Shown here one piece after another: positions 54,596 through 61,599 of a stretch of DNA of 64,000 nt. The DNA comes from Arenibacter sp040216555. GTDB taxonomy: Bacteria; Bacteroidota; Bacteroidia; Flavobacteriales; Flavobacteriaceae. Within the stretch, counting starts at the first letter, position 1, and every line of letters begins with the position of its first letter. Below the pieces are notes generated by a model, which searched no databases, was not told the origin of the DNA, and worked only from the letters and a program-made list of their open reading frames with translations. The position numbers and the translations under genes are program-made. The DNA is taken from assembly GCA_040216555.1 (NCBI GenBank), contig JAVJOW010000009.1:1-64000 (forward strand). The letters run 5' to 3'.

Positions 54596-54838
54596 TTAAT
54601 GATTGTGGTGCTCAGAACCATCATCATGTTTATGGGTTTCAGGTTTAATTTCCATAGAATCCTTATCAACATGGAACTCTTCTTGTTCTATAGTTTCCTC
54701 ATGCATATGACCACCGTCAGCATCGTGTTCATGACCGTGCTCTTCTGTGCTTTCTGGCTTTGATTTTGTGTCTCTACAAAAAGTTAAGGCCACAGTTGAA
54801 ACTAAGGCTACCGCGAATACTATTTTTGAAATTTTCAT
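54596..54838 (-). CDS. Small His/Glu-rich periplasmic protein
   Basis: An 80-residue protein with a signal-type N-terminus (about 1-20; CRDTKS could be a lipoprotein Cys but the box is poor). The rest is almost entirely His, Glu and Asp (EEHGHEHDADGGHMHEE). It is probably a metal-binding chaperone or buffer for the efflux complex; the function is inferred from composition and operon position. Confidence 0.7.
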   Translation of the reverse strand: MKISKIVFAVALVSTVALTFCRDTKSKPESTEEHGHEHDADGGHMHEETIEQEEFHVDKDSMEIKPETHKHDDGSEHHNH

Positions 54839-54856
54839 TATGTTTTGTTTTAAAAT

Positions 54857-56041
54857 TTATAATTGATGTTTTAATAATTCTGCTTGAAGCAAATGCAAAT
54901 CTTTTTCCATTTGCAGCATTTTATCGAAGGCATTTCGGTAAAACTGAAGCTCTACATAGTAATCCATAAAAGAATACTCACCCAGCATATAGGCCTTAAA
55001 AAGTAATTTCTCACTTTCCAAATTGCCCATCGTAGTTTGATACTCATGGTACTTTGAACGCATTAATTGGTAGCGATTAAAAGATTCTTGAAAATGGGCG
55101 TAGAGCGTAGTTGAGATTACTTGCGAATTGGATTGCTGATACTCATGGCTTGCTTGAGCAGCTTTAACTTTGTTCTTACTGCCCCATAAGGGAATGGAAA
55201 GTCCACCGTAAAATCCCGAATAATTATTGCCATTTACACCCTGATGGTTGTAGCCTAGAGCGACATTTGGAAGTACCTTGTTTTGCTCCAATTTCATTTT
55301 TTGCAAGGAAGCAACCTCATTGGTCTTTAATTCCAGGAGGGCAGGGTCTTGCACTAATTTTTCCTGCCAAAGGTTGTCCTTACTTCCTATTTCTACGGGC
55401 AAATCAATTAGCATTGAAAGTACATCCAAAGGTTTGTTGCCATTTAAGGTTTTTAGTTTGGATACCAGGATTTGGATGTCATTTTCGATCTGTCCAAGCA
55501 CAAATTGTTCCTGAATCCATGCAATTTTGGCTTTATTCAAATCTAAAATACCTACTTGCTCCTTGTCATAGAGCTCCTTAAGCTGATCAAATACCTGTTT
55601 GCCCTGAGCTCTTCTTTCGGCCTCAATTCCTTTTTGCCTCCTTAAGAAAGCAAGTTCTATAAGAAGCTCCTTCGCATTTAATAGCACCAACTGTCTCCTT
55701 TTTGTATAGGCAGTTTGTAGTTGCGCCGACCTTAAATGGTTCCACTTACCCCTTGCAGCATAAACCGTTGGGAACTCAAACGATTGTGATATTTGATATT
55801 CCGTATAAGTATCTGTGGTATTAGCGCCAAAGGGCAGATAATACCCAGAGAGCTGTGGGTCTGGCAAATTGTTGGTGCTCTTGTTTTCGAGCTGTTGACT
55901 TTCAATATAGGATTGATAGCCTTGTAACTCGGTATTATTCTGTTCTATTTCAAGAAGTAATTCCTCCAAATTTCTATTTTGAGAGAAACCACTAACAAAA
56001 GACAGGCATCCGCAAATAGCGAATACTATATGTTTATTCAT
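54857..56041 (-). CDS. TolC-family outer-membrane channel (CusC-like)
   Basis: A 394-residue outer-membrane efflux protein with a signal peptide (about 1-20), paired long helices, and the family phrase YEYQISQSFEFPTVYAARGK at about 82. It completes the RND pump encoded downstream. The length is near that of other Bacteroidetes members. It is the second gene of the operon, after the His-rich 146-residue protein. Confidence 0.9.
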   Translation of the reverse strand: MNKHIVFAICGCLSFVSGFSQNRNLEELLLEIEQNNTELQGYQSYIESQQLENKSTNNLPDPQLSGYYLPFGANTTDTYTEYQISQSFEFPTVYAARGKWNHLRSAQLQTAYTKRRQLVLLNAKELLIELAFLRRQKGIEAERRAQGKQVFDQLKELYDKEQVGILDLNKAKIAWIQEQFVLGQIENDIQILVSKLKTLNGNKPLDVLSMLIDLPVEIGSKDNLWQEKLVQDPALLELKTNEVASLQKMKLEQNKVLPNVALGYNHQGVNGNNYSGFYGGLSIPLWGSKNKVKAAQASHEYQQSNSQVISTTLYAHFQESFNRYQLMRSKYHEYQTTMGNLESEKLLFKAYMLGEYSFMDYYVELQFYRNAFDKMLQMEKDLHLLQAELLKHQL

Positions 56042-56113
56042 TGTTTGTGAATTTTAGGTTTAATCTAAATTTATAAAAGGATTACTACCATAGCGGTAAT
56101 TGCTCCTAAACGA

Positions 56114-56554
56114 TTAACCTAAAGATGGGGGACCTCGTGTATCGAGGCATGAGAGATAAGAATTAAAATAAGTATTCGGTGGATGATAAATAGGAGATGT
56201 TCTATTTTGCCCATCATCAATTAAAAAAAGACCTTGAATGTCAAAAACACCATTAGCAATCTCTTTACCAATAATGGTCTGCTTTTCAACAATGTCTCTG
56301 TTAAATAGGCCAATATCACTAGACACCGTAGAATGGACGTGCATATCCAAAAAGAATCCAAAGAAACCTAAAGGTGAATTTTCGTCTTCTTGGGAATGGT
56401 CATCATTGTGATGGTGTTCGCCAGTATGTGCAATTTCTGAATGTGAATATGTTTCCTCATGTTGATGATGCAAATGAGGAAAGGCTTGATGCAGCATCAT
56501 AAAGCTGAACAGGCCTAAAAAGAAAAATACTTTTATGTGATTGTACTTTTGCAT
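56114..56554 (-). CDS. His-rich small membrane or exported protein
   Basis: A 146-residue protein from ATG 56554; a TTG three codons upstream is less likely. A hydrophobic start (VFFFLGLFSFMMLHQ) is followed by a dense His region (HLHHQHEETYSHSEIAHTGE, then HHHNDDHSQ) and a hydrophobic patch near 65-75. The C-terminus has no recognised domain. It heads the efflux operon and may sense or bind metal. TATCTTTG on the minus strand at 56568-56561 lies almost on the start codon. Confidence 0.65.
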   Translation of the reverse strand: MQKYNHIKVFFFLGLFSFMMLHQAFPHLHHQHEETYSHSEIAHTGEHHHNDDHSQEDENSPLGFFGFFLDMHVHSTVSSDIGLFNRDIVEKQTIIGKEIANGVFDIQGLFLIDDGQNRTSPIYHPPNTYFNSYLSCLDTRGPPSLG

Positions 56555-56999
56555 CAAAAACAAAGATAACTTTTCCGATTTAATTTTAAACGGATCTAAA
56601 GCTTTTTTAAAATTTTGAATGGGCTACGGTAAAAAAGGGTTTTTCCGTTGAAATATAAACTCAAGCAGTCCCAAGAAACTAGTTTTTAGTATGGGGAATG
56701 TGCCTAAAAAGGTATGTTTTAAACCATTTTGCGATTATTGCAATGAAAGTTTTGCACAACATGTACTTTTAGATACTAATTCAATGTACGAGGCAAATTT
56801 TTGCTACTTTTCATTTTTTGAAACATAAAGGATTTAATATTGCAAGTATAGTAGACAACCAAGTTAGAAAAATTAGCAAGCTCAATTGTTGGCTATGTGA
56901 CGTTAGAGGATATGTTATGCATGCGTGAGCATTTCTTTTTCCCAAACTATCGCTATATTATATATATCCTGTTATTTACACTATACCCATTTCACGATT
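56555..56999. other. Intergenic region between the two metal-efflux operons
   Basis: These 445 AT-rich bases hold no clear gene. A plus-strand frame of 45 residues (56691-56828) contains CFKPFCDYCNES, a Cys cluster that could bind zinc, but it is short, lacks a promoter and is not counted as a gene. No inverted repeats of note were found. Confidence 0.4.
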
Positions 57000-57185
57000 T
57001 TACTTATCGGAGAAAAGCAGGTAAAAGAAATAAAAAATAGCCTCAAAAAAATAAATTATTAATCCTACAATAAATATTCCAGTGATTACAAGGGTGCCAC
57101 ATAATCTATCCTTCTTGGTCACCGTCCGTCCTTTAGGTTCTTCAAGTTTGTTATTTTCTCTTCTCTTTCTCCGACTTTGAGACAT
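57000..57185 (-). CDS. Small membrane protein of 61 residues
   Basis: Started at ATG 57185 (MSQSRRKRRENN). A longer frame to 57380 exists, but its first 65 residues lie over the P-type ATPase gene and are not credible. A basic, soluble N-terminus is followed by one membrane segment (VITGIFIVGLIIYFFEAIFY). It is the last gene of the metal operon. The function is unknown. Confidence 0.5.
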   Translation of the reverse strand: MSQSRRKRRENNKLEEPKGRTVTKKDRLCGTLVITGIFIVGLIIYFFEAIFYFFYLLFSDK

Positions 57186-57217
57186 TTCATAGGTATATTT
57201 ATATATATATTCACTTT

Positions 57218-59188
57218 TTATGAGTGCCAAACCATTTTTTGGAGCCGTATGGCATTGAGTATTGCCAAAAGTGCCACGCCTACATCCGCAAATACGGCTT
57301 CCCACATTGTCGCCATTCCGAACGCTCCTAGGGCCATTACCAACACTTTTACGCCAAAGGCAAGACCAATGTTTTGCCAAACAATTCGACGTGTAGAACG
57401 CCCTATTTGAATAGCACGTGCAATCTTACTCGGTTGGTCGTTTTGGATAATGACATCGGCAGTCTCGATAGCGACATCACTGCCAAGACCTCCCATTGCA
57501 ATTCCTACATCACTTGCAGCCAAGACAGGGGCATCGTTAATACCATCGCCAATAAATGCAACTTTGGTATCGAGCTGCTTTTTTAGTTTTTCGACTTCGT
57601 TAAGTTTATCTTCGGGTAATAGACCACCCTTCGCCCAATCGATTTTCAATTCTTTTGCTATCTGTTGGGTAATGGAATCCTTATCGCCAGAAAGCATGAT
57701 GATTTTGGAAATCCCTGATTCCCTAATTTGCTTTATGGCTTGATGCGCATCGGCCTTTAATTCATCCGCTATGGTCACATAACCTGCAAATTTTCCATCA
57801 ATGGCAACCATTACAATTGATTCTACGATGCCATCTGTTTGTGAATTGACTTCTATTTTGTTCGAGGTCATTAAGGCTTTATTTCCTACCAACACGGTTT
57901 TTCCATTGACCGTTCCTTTTAATCCTTTCCCGGCGACTTCGGAAACCTCGGTCGCTTCAAAATCAGCACCCTCTGCCTTGTATTCCAAAATTGCCTTTGC
58001 AATGGGATGGGTGGATTGTTCTTCCATCGACATTAGGTACTGCATAAATTCCGCTTCGGTAAAAGCCGAGCTGTTTACAACTCCTTTGATTTTAAAGACC
58101 CCTTTGGTTACCGTCCCAGTTTTATCCATTACCACGGTATTTACTTTTGTCATCGTATCTAAAAAGGATGCACCCTTGAACAGTATTCCATTTCTGGATG
58201 CCGCACCCAGGCCGCCGAAATAACCCAAGGGAATAGAAATTACTAGGGCACAGGGACATGAAATCACTAAGAATATCAGCGCACGGTAGAGCCATTCACG
58301 GAACACGTAACCATCTACAAAAAAGTAGGGCAGGAATGTTAGCCCGATAGCTAGGAAAACAACGATGGGGGTATAAATCCTTGCAAACTTTCTGATAAAA
58401 AGCTCCGTTTTGGACTTTCGGGCGGTGGCGTTCTGTACCATATCCAAAATTCGTGCTATGGAACTGTCCTTAAATTCCTTTGTCGTTTCCACTTCTATAA
58501 CACCATCGAGGTTGATGCTACCGGCAAATACCTTTTCATCCTTTGCAATGGTATCGGGTTTGCTTTCTCCTGTCAAGGCTGCCGTATTAAACGAACCTTT
58601 TTCAGAAAGTAGCATACCATCAAGCGGTACTTTCTCCCCCACTCGTACCTGAATCTTCTCACCTATAGAAACCGTTTCTGGATTGACGGAAATAAACTCG
58701 CCATCGCGAAATACCAGTGCTTCATTGGGGCGTACGTCCAGCAAAGCTTTGATGTTTCCTTTAGCACGGTTGACAGCGGCATTCTGGAACAGTTCGCCTA
58801 CAGCATAGAATAACATCACGGCCACACCTTCCGGATATTCGCCTATAGCAAATGCCCCCAAAGTTGCAATGGACATCAAGAAGAATTCTGTAAAGAAATT
58901 GCCATTTTTAATACTGTTCCAGCCTTCTTTTATCACAGGGAAGCCTACAGGAAGGTATGCTGCTGTGTAATAAACAATACGTATCCAGTCTTTAAAATAA
59001 GGTAACGCATAAAAATAGTCTATGGTAATACCGACTATCAGCATCACAAAACTAAAAATAGCAGGTAGGTAGGTTTTAAATTTACTTATCCTTTCTGAAC
59101 TGCTGTGCTTATGACCATCGTCGTGAGCATGTTCTCCTTTATGTTCTTCGATATTGATATCACGAAGATTATGTTTTTTCTTGCTCAT
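57218..59188 (-). CDS. Heavy-metal P-type ATPase (Zn/Cd/Pb type)
   Basis: A 656-residue P1B ATPase. The N-terminus lacks an HMA domain; it has a His-rich tail instead (EEHKGEHAHDDGHKHSS). The membrane metal site is SCPCALVISIPLG with CPC at about 311-313, the phosphorylated Asp is in DKTGTVTKG at about 353, and GDGINDAPVLAASDVGIAMG lies near 545. CPC followed by this loop favours Zn2+/Cd2+/Pb2+ export. It is co-transcribed with a Fur-family regulator and an RND pump. Confidence 0.93.
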   Translation of the reverse strand: MSKKKHNLRDINIEEHKGEHAHDDGHKHSSSERISKFKTYLPAIFSFVMLIVGITIDYFYALPYFKDWIRIVYYTAAYLPVGFPVIKEGWNSIKNGNFFTEFFLMSIATLGAFAIGEYPEGVAVMLFYAVGELFQNAAVNRAKGNIKALLDVRPNEALVFRDGEFISVNPETVSIGEKIQVRVGEKVPLDGMLLSEKGSFNTAALTGESKPDTIAKDEKVFAGSINLDGVIEVETTKEFKDSSIARILDMVQNATARKSKTELFIRKFARIYTPIVVFLAIGLTFLPYFFVDGYVFREWLYRALIFLVISCPCALVISIPLGYFGGLGAASRNGILFKGASFLDTMTKVNTVVMDKTGTVTKGVFKIKGVVNSSAFTEAEFMQYLMSMEEQSTHPIAKAILEYKAEGADFEATEVSEVAGKGLKGTVNGKTVLVGNKALMTSNKIEVNSQTDGIVESIVMVAIDGKFAGYVTIADELKADAHQAIKQIRESGISKIIMLSGDKDSITQQIAKELKIDWAKGGLLPEDKLNEVEKLKKQLDTKVAFIGDGINDAPVLAASDVGIAMGGLGSDVAIETADVIIQNDQPSKIARAIQIGRSTRRIVWQNIGLAFGVKVLVMALGAFGMATMWEAVFADVGVALLAILNAIRLQKMVWHS

Positions 59189-59194
59189 TTTATA

Positions 59195-59554
59195 TTATTG
59201 AAAATTTATCCATTGCTTAGCTTGTTCCTTGTTCCTTAAATCGAAATATTTCACTTCAGAACTTGTGAAAAAATTAGTTGCTTTTGCAGCCCATTCCTGC
59301 CATTCCTTTTCTCCTATAAAAGCCATTTTTCCATAATCTGAAAGGTGGGAAACATCGACTTTAATATCAGCCCAAAGACCTTGCAGCTCATATCCGTGGA
59401 AATCGTGCATTTCAAAATAGAAATCCACTTTATTATTGGTCTTAAGAATTTTGTGGATTAGCGGATGGACTTGTTCAACATCTTCTTTTGAGATTTTACC
59501 TTCCAATTTTACTGCAATCAAATTTTCATTTTTTGAATTTATTAACTGTATCAT
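59195..59554 (-). CDS. SpoIIAA-like (STAS-related) protein
   Basis: A 119-residue soluble protein with NLIAVKLEGKISKEDVEQVHP at the start and DFYFEMHDFHGYELQGLWADIK at about 65. These fit the SpoIIAA-like fold often found near transporters. No phosphorylatable Ser typical of true SpoIIAA is obvious. It lies 6 bases before the ATPase gene and 52 bases after the Fur gene. The role in metal resistance is unknown. Confidence 0.75.
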   Translation of the reverse strand: MIQLINSKNENLIAVKLEGKISKEDVEQVHPLIHKILKTNNKVDFYFEMHDFHGYELQGLWADIKVDVSHLSDYGKMAFIGEKEWQEWAAKATNFFTSSEVKYFDLRNKEQAKQWINFQ

Positions 59555-59606
59555 AATTTTAATTTTTATTCAATGTATTGAAATAAAGAATGCAACGGAA
59601 GTGCAT

Positions 59607-60023
59607 TTAATGGCCGCTACACTTCTCACAAATTCCCGTTATTACCAGGTTTGCATCCTCGGCGATGTAACCGTCGGGTAAGTTGATATGAGGAATTTTA
59701 TGATCTGTTAAGCAAACTGTTTTATCGCAATTACTACAATGAAAATGTAAATGTAGGTCTTGATCTAGCTCGCAATTACACCCTTGTTCGCATAAGGCAT
59801 ATTTTGAGATACCTGTACCATCATCAATATGATGAACAATCCCCTTGTCCTCAAAGGTTTTTAGTGTCCTGTATAATGTCGTTCTTTCAGCTTTAACAAA
59901 GGCATCCTCAATATCTGTAAGTGCTATGGCTACTTCTTTTTGAGCCATAAATTTATATATGAGAATACGCATCGCTGTTGGTCGTATTCCATTGTTTTCC
60001 AATTTTTTTTCTATTTCGGTCAT
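59607..60023 (-). CDS. Fur-family metal regulator
   Basis: A 138-residue protein with the Fur winged helix (GIRPTAMRILIYKFM, then ERTTLYRTLKTFEDKGIVHHI). The metal part has HLHFHCSNCDKTVCL and a late CEKCSGH, giving two CxxC zinc sites. It is probably a zinc or other metal sensor (Zur/Fur type) that represses its own operon; the metal cannot be assigned by eye. It starts 3 bases after the PII-like gene ends. Confidence 0.9.
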   Translation of the reverse strand: MTEIEKKLENNGIRPTAMRILIYKFMAQKEVAIALTDIEDAFVKAERTTLYRTLKTFEDKGIVHHIDDGTGISKYALCEQGCNCELDQDLHLHFHCSNCDKTVCLTDHKIPHINLPDGYIAEDANLVITGICEKCSGH

Positions 60024-60026
60024 TAT

Positions 60027-60371
60027 TTAATTTATACGTTTTAATGATTCGCCCGTTTTAATCTGAAAGGCATCTTCAACATTGGAAACATAAATAATTC
60101 CGTCTCCTGGTTCGTCAGTTTTACTATTCTTCGTAATTATTTCAATAGCGTTTAGGGATACTTCAGTTTGGCAGACCAGTTCCAATTTAATCACAGGGCT
60201 GTCTGTAACATGAAAATCCAAGGATGGTCTTGAACCTTTAGACTTGAATGCGCCTGTACCTTCTGCTTGTGAAAGGGTCATACTTTTAAAGCCATTATCA
60301 GTAAGGGCATCTATTACTTTTTGAATCCTGTTTGGTTTTATAAATGCTTTTATTTCTTTCATCTTTTCCAA
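60027..60371 (-). CDS. PII-like signalling protein
   Basis: A 114-residue protein with KEIKAFIKPNRIQKVIDALTDNGFKSMTLSQAEGTG, the beta-alpha-beta start of PII proteins. The T-loop region is short and lacks the Tyr uridylylation site. The C-terminal part (PGDGIIYVSNVEDAFQIKTGE) keeps the B-loop-like GDG. Divergent PII proteins are found in metal-efflux operons of Bacteroidetes and are thought to bind small ligands. It is encoded between the RND adaptor and the Fur regulator. Confidence 0.85.
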   Translation of the reverse strand: MEKMKEIKAFIKPNRIQKVIDALTDNGFKSMTLSQAEGTGAFKSKGSRPSLDFHVTDSPVIKLELVCQTEVSLNAIEIITKNSKTDEPGDGIIYVSNVEDAFQIKTGESLKRIN

Positions 60372-60386
60372 TTATTTAATTATGAA

Positions 60387-61583
60387 TTAATCATCGTGTC
60401 CCAATTCGCCCTTTATCATTTCTGATGATAATGTATACGCACCTTTGGTAACCACTTTTACATCTTGTACAATTTCTGTAGGAAGATTGATTTCAACATA
60501 TCCTAAATCTATAATTCCAACGTTCACTGGAATCATTTTAAATTTCATTTTGTTATCTCCTTTTTCGTCATCTGCATCCAATATGAATATAAAGGACTGT
60601 TCGCCCTCTTTTATGATGGCATCTTCGGGTACTGCAAACGCCATTTTTTGGTCTTGGACTATTCTTCCTTCCACATACATTCCGGGAAGCAATTCTTTAT
60701 CTTCATTATGAACGTCTGCGTGGACGTGCAATGCTTTAGGGTCAGTTTCAAAAGTTTTACCGATGGCGTGAATTTTTGCCTTTAAAAGCTCGTCTGGTTT
60801 GGCTGCAACCGTAAAATATATTTCCTGACCTACCTTAACTTTTCGGATATCCTTTTCGTACACTTTAAAATCCACGTGAATTTCAGAATTATCGCTTACT
60901 GTGAACATTTTGGACTGGGGTGCTACATAATCGCCAAGACTTATCATTACTTCATCCACGTATCCGCTTATAGGGGTTGTTATGGGAACTGCGGAGTAAA
61001 TCTGCCCTTTAAGTACTTGGTCGGTGTTTATGCCTAACAATCTCAATTTAGAACGAAGTCCGTTTACAGAAGAACTGGTGGAACGGAACTTGGATTGTGC
61101 CATTTGAAATTCCTTGCCAGACGAAACTCCCTTATCGTACAAAGTTTGCTTACGTTCAAAATCCTGTTTTAAAAATACAAGTTCATCATTTTTTTCTTGA
61201 TATTCCTGTTGCATCGTTATAATATCGGGATGTTCCAAATATGCCAATACTTGACCCTTGTTTACCTTATCACCTTCAATGACCTTTATGGATCGCACGT
61301 TTCCACCCACAAAAGGACTTATGTTTGCCCTGTCTTGCGGAAATAGTTCCAATTGACCAGTAACTTTAATGGTATTGCCTAAACTCTTTCTTTCCAGGGT
61401 ATTCATTTCAAGACCAATAGTTTCAGCCTGCTCCTTTGTAAGTTCTACCACACCCTCTTCATGCTTTTCTTCGCTGTGCTCTGTATTTTCCTCATTATGT
61501 CCCGAACCTGAATCTACTTTGTTATTGCAACCAATCATCAAAAAGGTTACTAGTGCTATACTGATTATAGATATATATTTCAT
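60387..61583 (-). CDS. RND periplasmic adaptor (CzcB-like) lipoprotein
   Basis: A 398-residue membrane-fusion protein with a lipobox (LMIGC19) and then a His/Glu-rich stretch (HNEENTEHSEEKHEE). Lipoyl-like halves (PFVGGNVRSIKVIEGDKVNKGQVLAYLE at about 89) flank a coiled coil at about 120-160. It connects the CzcA pump with its fused TolC part, encoded 16 bases upstream. Confidence 0.92.
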   Translation of the reverse strand: MKYISIISIALVTFLMIGCNNKVDSGSGHNEENTEHSEEKHEEGVVELTKEQAETIGLEMNTLERKSLGNTIKVTGQLELFPQDRANISPFVGGNVRSIKVIEGDKVNKGQVLAYLEHPDIITMQQEYQEKNDELVFLKQDFERKQTLYDKGVSSGKEFQMAQSKFRSTSSSVNGLRSKLRLLGINTDQVLKGQIYSAVPITTPISGYVDEVMISLGDYVAPQSKMFTVSDNSEIHVDFKVYEKDIRKVKVGQEIYFTVAAKPDELLKAKIHAIGKTFETDPKALHVHADVHNEDKELLPGMYVEGRIVQDQKMAFAVPEDAIIKEGEQSFIFILDADDEKGDNKMKFKMIPVNVGIIDLGYVEINLPTEIVQDVKVVTKGAYTLSSEMIKGELGHDD

Positions 61584-61599
61584 TTTTTTTTCTTTAATG

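Noticed and set aside
56691..56828. 45-residue Cys-containing frame
   Set aside because: It is too short, has no promoter or partner gene, and only one suggestive Cys cluster.
57186..57380. N-terminal extension of the 61-residue membrane protein
   Set aside because: These 65 codons are a shadow of the P-type ATPase gene in another frame; ATG 57185 gives a sensible protein.
60338..60347. Further copy of the CATTTATAAATG-type motif
   Set aside because: It is a 10-base partial match inside the PII-like coding sequence; a chance match is likely.
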